Source: CAIXQW01 sp046049675
GTDB lineage: Bacteria; Bacteroidota; Bacteroidia; Chitinophagales; Chitinophagaceae
DNA: 64,000 nucleotides
Assembly (NCBI GenBank): GCA_046049675.1
Contig: JBJORA010000074.1
Coordinates: 1-64,000, forward strand
Reading direction: 5' to 3'
Shown here: positions 52,749 to 60,607 of the stretch, in pieces
How positions within the stretch are numbered: the stretch's first letter is position 1
Layout: every line of letters begins with the position of its first letter
Made by a program: the position numbers and the translations under genes
Notes under the pieces: generated by a model
Seen by the model: the letters and a program-made list of their open reading frames with translations, nothing else
What the model was told of the DNA's origin: nothing
Databases searched by the model: none

Positions 52749-54554
52749 TTAGAAGTCGCGCTTTGTAGCAAAGCTACCTGTAACTGTATAGGTATTTGCA
52801 CCATTTACAAACGAACCATTGTAAGAGCCGTTTACAAAAGTACCTAAACTACCACCATATGCTGTTATACTAACTGGCACTGCGCAGCCAAGCAAACTAT
52901 CACTTGAAACAAATGTGCCAGATTGATTAACCCAGCTAGAAAACTGCCAGCTAGTGATAGTATGATTGCCGGTTGTATAGTTGCCATCAAAAATGAAGTT
53001 GCTACTTTCATATGTAGTAAGACCACCGCCGGTGTTTTGGAAGCCACTGTTAACAGACGTATTTCCTGATCCAGCATTTGCGCAGTCGAAATAACTTAAT
53101 GGTTCTACATGCGAGTAGTTTGTTGTACCAGCGCCATCTGTGATGCTAAATGTATGGAATTCCAAAAGTGTGCCGCATGCTGCAATATTGCCTAAATTAT
53201 TTGTTCCTGCAACTAGTGAAGCCGCAGAAGTACCGCCAACGCCCGTAGTTAAATCGTAAGCAGCAATTATAGCAGCAGTTGGCGGGTTACAGATAATGCC
53301 TGTCCAGCTAAAACTACCGCCAGCACCAAGTACTAGGGGAATAAGTGTATTGCCTACTTGCATTGTTGCCATGCCATTCGTTACAGCAACACTATTGCAA
53401 TCTAACACGTTGCCTGTAACAGTTGCAGAACTTGTGCTTGGCAGTGTAACCACAATATTACCTAAGCTTACATTTGCTGTACCTGTACTAAAAGTTTGTG
53501 TATGAATTGTAGTACCACAAATAGGATCAATTACTTCCAACGTATAAGTTGAATTAATAAATACGGCACCAGTTACATAGCCATTAGCATTTGTCCATCC
53601 ATAAGCAGAACCGCCATACAGACCTCCAGTAAGTTTAACTTGATAGCCACTTAAACCGTTGCCCGTTGCTTGATCAATTACTATACATTCTAAAGTGCAA
53701 CCATTGTTGCCGATATCGTAGTTCCAAAAGCTAAAGTGTGGTGCTTGACCTACATACTCATTGCCTACGCGAGTTGCTTTGCCTTCTTCTACCCACATGC
53801 CCATTGCTTCGTCAAAATGCCATAACTGAATTGTGCTTGGCGCATTTGCTTGTTGACTAGCTGGAATTTGCATGCGAATTTCTGCGCTTTGTCCTGGTGC
53901 AATTTGTAAAGCATTACCATTGCCATCTTGCATTTCTACAGCAATCATGCCATATGTAGCTAATGTATTTTCTTCGCTACCTGTTGTTACTCCACGCAAG
54001 GCACCTGGCGTTAGTTGTCCAATATTGGCATCGTCGCTTTTAATTGTTTTTGCGTAAATGTTTACAGTACCTGCATGTACTTGACCTGTGCTTTTATTGA
54101 TGATAGCATTTGCAGGTATTTTAATTTGCGATCCATTAGCGTTAATTGTTGCACCTGCACTTGTTGCAAAAGTTTGTGGATTATCCATTTTTAGCACACG
54201 GATGCGTGTGTAATGCTGCTTACCTGCGCTGATTTGTAAAGTGCGATAGCCTGGGAAATAGCCCGCCTTACTTACACTTATTAAGTTAGCTCTTTGCTTG
54301 CACGAAATGTTGCTAAACATAAAAAAGCCATCATTGCCCGTGGTGTACGTGTTGGTGCCACTGCGTACAACTGCTCCTACTAGCGGATTGCCATTTTCAT
54401 CCAACACCTGACCAGTGATACTTGCATTGACAGTGGTTGAATTGTCGAATTTAATTGTTGACGTGGTTGGGCCGTCGTCTTTCTTTGTACATGCCCAAAA
54501 TGCTGTTGTACATAAAAGTACAAGCGCTGCGAGTTTTAATACTACTTGTTTCAT
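52749..54554 (-). CDS. Carboxypeptidase-regulatory-like lipoprotein
   Basis: 601 residues with a lipoprotein signal ending in TTAFWAC (Cys ~22). Residues ~43-120 form a carboxypeptidase regulatory-like/CarboxypepD_reg Ig domain (ASITGQVLDENGNPLVGAVV, NDGFFMFSNISCKQRA, VSKAGYFPGYRT). Then come a ZU5-like region (~135-310; GATINANGSQIKIPANAIIN, LWHFDEAMGMWVEEGKA) and further beta-rich repeats. The family is common in Bacteroidota as surface or periplasmic lipoproteins. There is no enzymatic motif; a structural or binding role is likely. It is a single gene; an AGAG purine run precedes the ATG. Confidence 0.85.
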   Translation of the reverse strand: MKQVVLKLAALVLLCTTAFWACTKKDDGPTTSTIKFDNSTTVNASITGQVLDENGNPLVGAVVRSGTNTYTTGNDGFFMFSNISCKQRANLISVSKAGYFPGYRTLQISAGKQHYTRIRVLKMDNPQTFATSAGATINANGSQIKIPANAIINKSTGQVHAGTVNIYAKTIKSDDANIGQLTPGALRGVTTGSEENTLATYGMIAVEMQDGNGNALQIAPGQSAEIRMQIPASQQANAPSTIQLWHFDEAMGMWVEEGKATRVGNEYVGQAPHFSFWNYDIGNNGCTLECIVIDQATGNGLSGYQVKLTGGLYGGSAYGWTNANGYVTGAVFINSTYTLEVIDPICGTTIHTQTFSTGTANVSLGNIVVTLPSTSSATVTGNVLDCNSVAVTNGMATMQVGNTLIPLVLGAGGSFSWTGIICNPPTAAIIAAYDLTTGVGGTSAASLVAGTNNLGNIAACGTLLEFHTFSITDGAGTTNYSHVEPLSYFDCANAGSGNTSVNSGFQNTGGGLTTYESSNFIFDGNYTTGNHTITSWQFSSWVNQSGTFVSSDSLLGCAVPVSITAYGGSLGTFVNGSYNGSFVNGANTYTVTGSFATKRDF

Positions 54555-54695
54555 CTCTTTCTAAATTTTAGTGATTAATAATTTCTGTTCTGCAACTATA
54601 GACGCTTAACAGATCTTAAGTGTTACAAGATTATAAGAAAAAGTGCTAATTGCCACCGTAGATGGCTTAAAATGGCTTAATCGTGTAACAATTAC

Positions 54696-54726
54696 TTGAT
54701 CTATAGCGGTGTTTTGGGCATATTTG
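54696..54726 (+). promoter_or_regulatory. Candidate promoter of the sulfotransferase-CotH operon
   Basis: TTG (54696-54698), a 20-base spacer, then CATATTTG (54719-54726), one base off TAnnTTTG. It would give a leader of about 110 bases before the ATG at 54842, which contains a short inverted repeat GTGCC/GGCAC (54805-54819). The 287-base divergent gap holds nothing else clear apart from a doubled ATGGCTTAA near 54662-54680. Confidence 0.3.
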
Positions 54727-54841
54727 CGACGAAATTTCAGTTTTATCGCTTTTATCTGATAACGCAGGTTAATCCTCATGCGATATTTGTCGTCTAACAG
54801 TATTGTGCCGATATGGCACGGAAATACAACTTACTTGGAAG

Positions 54842-56533
54842 ATGAAGAAATTTACAGTTATTTTATTTGTACTTAGTGCGTGGTTTGTACCTGCGACTTT
54901 ACATGCTCAATGTTGGAACGGCTTGACGCTAATTGGCAAGCAAGCTAGTGGCGGCGGCGGCGGTGGAACTTCAGATACATTGAAGCTTGTAGACACGAAT
55001 GGCGTAATGAAAAAGTATATCAAATGCACTGGTGGTAATAATGCATATGGCCCTCATTTGGAAAAGGGCGGATACTTTTATCGTACGGTTAACGTGCCTG
55101 GTTTTTTAACAGGAGGAGGTATGCATGGCCGATGCCAGAAGTATGATTGGAGTGGTAATTTGTTGTGGGATTGGACATATGCTAGTGCTAGCTATCAATT
55201 GCATCACGATTTCTGCGTGTTACCAAATGGCAATGTCTTATTTATTTGCTACGATGTAAAACCAGCCGGTAGTGTTACAAGTGCAGGCGGCACATTTAGT
55301 GGTGTTGTTTGGAACGAAAAAATTATTGAAGTACAACCAACAGGTGCTACAACAGGTACTATTGTATGGGAGTGGAGTTTATGGGATAGGCTCATGCAAA
55401 AAACTAATAGCAGCGGTCCTAATTATTTCCCTACTGCTATCGACCATCCAGAGCGACTAGACGTTGCAACAATTACAGTCAAAGATTTTGCCCACTGCAA
55501 TGGAATCGATTTCGACAGTGCACGCAATCAAATTATTGTAAGCAGTCACTTTTTAGATGAGTTCTATATTATTGACCATAGTACCACAACTGCCGAAGCT
55601 GCTTCCCATACAGGTGGCAATAGCGGCAAAGGTGGCGACTTCTTATATCGCTACGGTTATACTAGTAACTATGGCGGTGGCACAGCAGGCAATGTAAACG
55701 ATGTATTGCATGATGCACACCTTGTACGCTATGGTGCTTATAAGGATTGTATTTCATTTTTTCATAACAAAGGTGTGAGTAGTTCGCAAAGTTGTGGCGA
55801 CATGGTAATGCCTCCTCGTAGTGGTAATAATTATACCATCACTGCAGGCCAGCCGTACCAACCGCTTTCTTATACAAAACGTATTCCAGCAGGCGGTTAC
55901 AGTAGCAACATGAGCAGCTTTGAGCAGTTTCCAAACGGCAATTATATGATATGCCTTGCTTTAAGTGGCAGCATTCGTGAGTACGATAGCGCCGGTACTT
56001 TGATTAAGACAATTAGTGCTGGTGGCACATGTGCGCAGAGTCATCGCTATGATATGTGTGACATTGCAACGCCAAAGCCTGTTGTTCCACCAATAGAAAT
56101 TAGCGGTACAAGTTTGTCTGTAAACAATACTGCAGGTTACGGCTTACAATGGTATAAGGATGGTGTAGCCGTGCCAGGTGCTACAAGCAATACACTAGCT
56201 GCAGGTACAGATTTTGGCGAATATAGCGTTGCCATCACAGATAGTTTTTTATGTACGATTAAAGGCGGCGACAAAGGCTATTGGCCAACAACAGTAGATG
56301 ATATTGTTGCAGCGCAGTTAGCATTGAGCCCTAATCCAACATCAGATGTTTTGGAAGTAAGCGGCATTTATATTGCAAAGCCAAGTATAAAGATTACTGA
56401 TGCATTCGGTAAACTAGTTTTGCAAGTAAATGATAAACGTGTATCGCTAAGAAACTACGCAGCTGGAACATACTTTGTTGAAGTATATGATGGCGATAAA
56501 AAAATACATAGTGCTTCAATTCTTAAAAACTAA
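54842..56533 (+). CDS. T9SS-secreted arylsulfotransferase-like protein
   Basis: 563 residues from ATG 54842 with a signal peptide (FTVILFVLSAWFVPATLHAQ). It matches the bacterial ASST beta-propeller family, which moves sulfate between phenolic compounds through a sulfo-His. Visible propeller motifs are LHHDFCVLPNGNVLFICYD (~120), FAHCNGIDFDSARNQIIVSS (~216), VLHDAHLVRYG (~289) and SSFEQFPNGNYMICLALSG (~360). The conserved His residues are present, but the catalytic one cannot be assigned by eye. A Gly-rich run lies at ~36-41. Residues ~430-480 are Ig-like, and ~495-563 a type A sorting domain (LSPNPTSDVLEV). It leads a three-gene operon, with 6 bases to the next gene. Confidence 0.85.
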   Translation: MKKFTVILFVLSAWFVPATLHAQCWNGLTLIGKQASGGGGGGTSDTLKLVDTNGVMKKYIKCTGGNNAYGPHLEKGGYFYRTVNVPGFLTGGGMHGRCQKYDWSGNLLWDWTYASASYQLHHDFCVLPNGNVLFICYDVKPAGSVTSAGGTFSGVVWNEKIIEVQPTGATTGTIVWEWSLWDRLMQKTNSSGPNYFPTAIDHPERLDVATITVKDFAHCNGIDFDSARNQIIVSSHFLDEFYIIDHSTTTAEAASHTGGNSGKGGDFLYRYGYTSNYGGGTAGNVNDVLHDAHLVRYGAYKDCISFFHNKGVSSSQSCGDMVMPPRSGNNYTITAGQPYQPLSYTKRIPAGGYSSNMSSFEQFPNGNYMICLALSGSIREYDSAGTLIKTISAGGTCAQSHRYDMCDIATPKPVVPPIEISGTSLSVNNTAGYGLQWYKDGVAVPGATSNTLAAGTDFGEYSVAITDSFLCTIKGGDKGYWPTTVDDIVAAQLALSPNPTSDVLEVSGIYIAKPSIKITDAFGKLVLQVNDKRVSLRNYAAGTYFVEVYDGDKKIHSASILKN

Positions 56534-56539
56534 ATAGAT

Positions 56540-57526
56540 ATGTATAAAAAATTAGTCGCCATTATAGCTTTCGTGTTTTGTTGCATGGCATTAGCACAAG
56601 CAAAAAAGGTAAAGTTTGTTGTGGACATGGGTACAGATAGTGTAAGCACTTTTGGTATGCATGTAATGGGCGATTTTCAATTATTGATTGGCGATACAAT
56701 TAATTGGAATAGCGGATCCTTGAAACTAGATAGCATTGGCGGCGGTTTATACGCAACTGTTGTTGATTTACCCGCGTTTGCCAAATATGAATATATTTTC
56801 GTGAATGGCGATCAAGGCTATGAAGTAGAATTTGTACCTGAACCAAGTAGAGTAGAGTACTGGCCAAGTGGCAATAATTCTAATCGTTGGTTTTACTTAG
56901 ATAGTATGAATAGCGACACTACTGTGATTGGTGGTTTTCGTTTTGGCGGTAATGCACCTGTGGGTAAGAATCTGCTTCGTTTTATTTTGGATGTGAAAAA
57001 TACAAGCAGTGGTACAATGCTACCGCGCGTGCAAGCAAGCTTTAATAATTTTAGTAATGCCTTAGCTATTCCTATGTATAGCTTAAAAGGCAATACAGAG
57101 TATGATGCCTATGCCTATGTAGATGCAACCACGCACGAATTTTATTATACAGGACCAAGTGGTACAGCAGAGCCAGCTAATGGCGCTTGCTTTAATAACT
57201 TAAATCGTCGTACATACTTGTCGGTAGGTGATATTGTTTTGGACAAAGTTTGTTTCGGTATGTGCGATTCAAATTGCTTTGCACTTGGCATGCAAAACGT
57301 TGTAGATGCTAATCATGGTTTTGCAATCAATCCTAGTATTGTACAAAACGATTTAACCATAGAAGCAAAAGATGCTGAAGTGCTTAGTATTGTTAACCTG
57401 CAAGGCAATTTGGTAAAAACTGCGACGGTAATGCAAGGTAGTTCTAGTGTAGATTGCACTAGCTTGCCAGCAGGTATATATATTGTACGTGGTAAAGCAA
57501 GTGCCTTACGTTTTATAAAGGAATAA
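56540..57526 (+). CDS. T9SS-secreted carbohydrate-binding-like protein
   Basis: 328 residues with a signal peptide (KLVAIIAFVFCCMALAQA). Residues ~24-110 resemble the starch-binding/CBM20-CBM48 Ig-like fold in their spacing: VKFVVDMGTDSVSTFGMHV, GDFQLLIGDTINWN, GGGLYATVVDLPAFAKYEY, IFVNGDQGYE. No catalytic domain follows. A second beta region (~135-240) and a type A T9SS domain (~260-328; INPSIVQNDLTI, LPAGIYIVRG) complete it. It sits 6 bases after the sulfotransferase-like gene and 1 base before the CotH gene, so the three products are made together. Glycan binding is inferred. Confidence 0.78.
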   Translation: MYKKLVAIIAFVFCCMALAQAKKVKFVVDMGTDSVSTFGMHVMGDFQLLIGDTINWNSGSLKLDSIGGGLYATVVDLPAFAKYEYIFVNGDQGYEVEFVPEPSRVEYWPSGNNSNRWFYLDSMNSDTTVIGGFRFGGNAPVGKNLLRFILDVKNTSSGTMLPRVQASFNNFSNALAIPMYSLKGNTEYDAYAYVDATTHEFYYTGPSGTAEPANGACFNNLNRRTYLSVGDIVLDKVCFGMCDSNCFALGMQNVVDANHGFAINPSIVQNDLTIEAKDAEVLSIVNLQGNLVKTATVMQGSSSVDCTSLPAGIYIVRGKASALRFIKE

Positions 57527-57527
57527 G

Positions 57528-59828
57528 ATGAAAAGAATTGGTGCCCTATTGATGTGTATGCTGCTGCTAAATGCTTTGCATGCGCAAACGAATTTTTATG
57601 CCTTAGATACCATACAAAAAGTTGAGGTTTTTTTCTCAGATGCTGGCTGGGATTATACGATGGATACAGCAAAGCTTGGAAGCGAAGCATACGTCATGGC
57701 TGACAGTGTCCGTATCAATGGTATAGTGTTTGATAGCGTTGGTGTGCGCTACAAAGGCAATAGCAGCTACGACAGTGCAAGCGCAAAGAATCCGTGGCAT
57801 ATAGAATTGAGCCATTATAAGATGCAACAGTATCATGGCGTTGAAGATATTAAACTAAGCAACTGCTTCAAAGATCCTAGTATGATAAGAGAAGTGCTCG
57901 CTTATGGTACAGCAGCAAAGATGATGGATGCGAGCCAAGCCAATTTTGCGCAACTTTATGTGAATGGCATACAAGTTGGTTTGTATAGCAATATTGAGCA
58001 CTTGGGCAACGCATGGGCTAAAAAATCTATCGGTGCAGACAATTGGCCTATCATTAAATGTAATCCTTTGAGTACACCGAGCATTACCACCAAAAGTAAT
58101 TTCAGAAAGTTAACACCACATGATAGCACAAGTTATATGCCGTTTTATGAGATCAAAAGCACACACAATAATCAAGAGGTTGTAAGCATGATTGACGCTA
58201 TCAATGCCACTGGTGATATACGCGCTAGCTATAATATAGATCGTGCATTGTGGATGCTAGCATTTAATGATTTGTTTGTAAACCTAGATAGTTATACAGG
58301 CGTATTCGCGCAGAACCACTACGCGTTTAAGGATTATAGCGGTAGATACAATTCTATCCTATGGGATTTAAATATGTGCTACGGTGGATTTCCTTTTTTA
58401 GGTAGTGGTAATAGTAGTATGAATACGCAAAGCATTGCCCAATTGAAAAGACTAAGTGTTACGCCTCACAACGGAGATGCCTATTGGCCTTTACTCAATA
58501 AAATCTATACTGACACAACTTACCTCAAGGAGTATCTAGGGCATCTTTTAGCGATGAACCGACTAGAGGTTTTGAGCGGTGCTTATTTGGCTGAAGCACA
58601 AAGCTTGCAGACACTTATTGATACTGCAGTGCAAAGCGACGGCAATAAGTTTTATTCATACGCACATTTTCAAAACGCCTTAAGTACTGATTACTCAGTT
58701 GGCAATTATACTGTGCCTGGCATCCAAAATTTAATGAGTACACGCGGCGCATTTATCGACAGTGTTGCATCGGCGCTTGCATGGATTGAGCCGAGTTTAA
58801 GCAGTCCTTTGCTTGCTGGTAATTTAGTTGTTGGTAATTCATGCACTGCTACAGTTACTTGCAGCCAAGAAATTAAGGCTTATTGCTGTTATCGTTTCAA
58901 TAAGTATAAGCCATTTAAGCGCATTGCCATGTTCGACGATGGCTTACATGGCGATGGTGCAGCGGCAGACCATGTGTATGGCACAGCCTTTGATCTTTTA
59001 GGCACGGAAGTACAATACTACTTTATTGCAGAAGGTAATAAAGTGAGTCGTTTTTTACCTGAGTATGCAGAGCACGAGTATTTTACGGCATCGGCAAGTG
59101 TACCTTCTTTAGCAATGTTTCCTGTGCGCTTAAGCGAAGCTGTTGCAAACAATACTGTGGGTGCCACAAACGAGTTAGGGCAATATCAAGATTGGGTTGA
59201 ACTATACAATCAAAGCAGTCAGATTTATAGCTTGGCTGGTTGTTACCTGAGTGATGACGCTAGTAACTTAACAAAGTGGCAATTTCCAAGCGATGCTATT
59301 GCCTATCCCTTGGGTAGCACAGCAAAATTTCCAATTATTTGGTGTGACGAAAATAGTTATAACTATAATGGCGACAGTTTAGCGCCACAGTTTCATGCTA
59401 ATTTTAGATTGCAAGACAGCGCTAGCACAATTTACCTTAGCGATACTGCTGGCGTAGTGCGCGATAGTATGCATTGGAATATACAACTCTTGCCAAATCA
59501 AAGTTGGGTGCGTTGTTTTTATATTATGAATGAAGGCACCAATACAAGTATGAGTATGCCTGTGTCGTTTGGCTACAGTAACTGTCCAGTAGGGCTTACA
59601 AGTGCTGCAGCTAAAGACTTTAAGCTTGTGCCAAATCCTGCGAGCACAAGCTTGTATGTACAAAGCAATGCAATCATTACGAATATAGAGGTCATAGATA
59701 TTATAGGAAGACCGATAGCTGCGCCAATTAACTATTTAAGCAATAGCGTAGACGTGAGTTTATTGCAGCCTGGCAATTATATTCTACGAATCAATGGCAC
59801 AGTAAGCAAAATGCTTATTGTACAATAG
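57528..59828 (+). CDS. T9SS-secreted CotH-kinase/lamin-tail protein
   Basis: 766 residues with a signal peptide (IGALLMCMLLLNALHAQ). CotH domain ~30-410: SVGVRYKGNSSYDSASAKNP (start of the kinase-like fold), GLYSNIEHLGNAWAKKS and the metal-type ILWDLNMCYGGF. A short beta module with IAMFDDGLHGDGAAADHVYG lies at ~460-480, a lamin-tail domain at ~525-650 (DWVELYNQSSQIYSLAG, LTKWQFPS), and a type A T9SS domain at ~695-766 (LVPNPASTSLYV). The DxN in place of the usual DxD/DLDN at the metal site should be noted: the residues read DLN. It is the third gene of the operon; start separated by one base from the previous stop. Confidence 0.9.
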   Translation: MKRIGALLMCMLLLNALHAQTNFYALDTIQKVEVFFSDAGWDYTMDTAKLGSEAYVMADSVRINGIVFDSVGVRYKGNSSYDSASAKNPWHIELSHYKMQQYHGVEDIKLSNCFKDPSMIREVLAYGTAAKMMDASQANFAQLYVNGIQVGLYSNIEHLGNAWAKKSIGADNWPIIKCNPLSTPSITTKSNFRKLTPHDSTSYMPFYEIKSTHNNQEVVSMIDAINATGDIRASYNIDRALWMLAFNDLFVNLDSYTGVFAQNHYAFKDYSGRYNSILWDLNMCYGGFPFLGSGNSSMNTQSIAQLKRLSVTPHNGDAYWPLLNKIYTDTTYLKEYLGHLLAMNRLEVLSGAYLAEAQSLQTLIDTAVQSDGNKFYSYAHFQNALSTDYSVGNYTVPGIQNLMSTRGAFIDSVASALAWIEPSLSSPLLAGNLVVGNSCTATVTCSQEIKAYCCYRFNKYKPFKRIAMFDDGLHGDGAAADHVYGTAFDLLGTEVQYYFIAEGNKVSRFLPEYAEHEYFTASASVPSLAMFPVRLSEAVANNTVGATNELGQYQDWVELYNQSSQIYSLAGCYLSDDASNLTKWQFPSDAIAYPLGSTAKFPIIWCDENSYNYNGDSLAPQFHANFRLQDSASTIYLSDTAGVVRDSMHWNIQLLPNQSWVRCFYIMNEGTNTSMSMPVSFGYSNCPVGLTSAAAKDFKLVPNPASTSLYVQSNAIITNIEVIDIIGRPIAAPINYLSNSVDVSLLQPGNYILRINGTVSKMLIVQ

Positions 59829-59859
59829 CTGTGTTACTGCGGCTGCTTTAATTTAAGCA

Positions 59860-60528
59860 CTATAGATGATCGCCGCTTGCATGAGAAAGCGAAATGCTAA
59901 AGCCTAAGCGCATAAGAATAATTACGGGATTATCTGTGCCGCAATCAAAAAGGTATATGATGTAATCGCTATTTTCTACTCCTTCTAAAATGTAAAATTT
60001 TGAAAGGTCAACATAATCACCGCGAATAAGAATAGGCCAAATGGCTAATTGTGATTCGTAAGCACCTTTACCTGCTTGGCCGCATTTAAATTCTACATTG
60101 CCGACCGATCCGCCACAGCTAAGTTTGACATTCTCACCAGCTTTTACAGCCTTCCATGTAGCTGCGCTTAAAAAAACCGTCGTCTTATCCGTAAGACTTT
60201 TATCCTTAGCGCCAAAGTAGTTGTCTAGTGATGTTGCATTGCTGAGCGCCTCTTTGGCGATTGTAACCTTTCCTTTTGTTTTCTTGTGACTAATTGCCCA
60301 ATCGAACTGAATGCCCTCCGCACTATATTTGTTTACATCAATGGTCATCTCATAGTTTTCTTCTCCAGCTTCTACTTGATATGTAAGATTAGTGTTGTTT
60401 TGGATAAAGGCTTTACCGGGTGTGATTGTGCTATACCCGCCAATATTTTCTATAATGCTTTGCGCAGAGGCGTTAATACTTGCGGTTATGCATACAATGG
60501 CAAGTGCTTGTTGTATTAGTTTCTTCAT
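59860..60528 (-). CDS. Secreted protein of unknown function
   Basis: 222 residues with a signal peptide (QQALAIVCITASINASAQS). The mature part is beta-rich (KAFIQNNTNLTYQVEAGEEN, MTIDVNKYSAEGIQFDWAIS, VKLSCGGSVGNVEFKCG), with a DNYFGAKDKSLTDKTTVFLS core. The Cys residues in SCGG and KCG could pair. It does not match a family I know. The end ILMRLGFSISLSHASGDHL is odd for this type and could be a recent extension. It is single, convergent with the CotH gene, and has the shared upstream element. Confidence 0.7.
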   Translation of the reverse strand: MKKLIQQALAIVCITASINASAQSIIENIGGYSTITPGKAFIQNNTNLTYQVEAGEENYEMTIDVNKYSAEGIQFDWAISHKKTKGKVTIAKEALSNATSLDNYFGAKDKSLTDKTTVFLSAATWKAVKAGENVKLSCGGSVGNVEFKCGQAGKGAYESQLAIWPILIRGDYVDLSKFYILEGVENSDYIIYLFDCGTDNPVIILMRLGFSISLSHASGDHL

Positions 60529-60532
60529 ACAA

Positions 60533-60580
60533 CAAATATCTGCCGCTAACTAATAATCTGCTATACTCGCTTTTGAGTAT
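60533..60580 (-). promoter_or_regulatory. Shared 20-base upstream element plus -7 box, copy 2
   Basis: On the minus strand ATACTCAAAAGCGAGTATAG (60580-60561), 20 bases, then GATATTTG (60540-60533), one base off TAnnTTTG and 4 bases before the ATG at 60528. It matches copy 1 (48416-48463) at 19 of 20 positions. Here the element is palindromic (TATACTC/GAGTATA), which could also form a weak hairpin after purL. Confidence 0.45.
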
Positions 60581-60607
60581 AATTTTCTTTAAAGGGTTGC
60601 TAGCAAA

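Noticed and set aside
54805..54819. GTGCC/GGCAC inverted repeat before the sulfotransferase gene as a riboswitch or operator
   Set aside because: Only five base pairs; too short to support on its own. It is mentioned in the promoter entry only.
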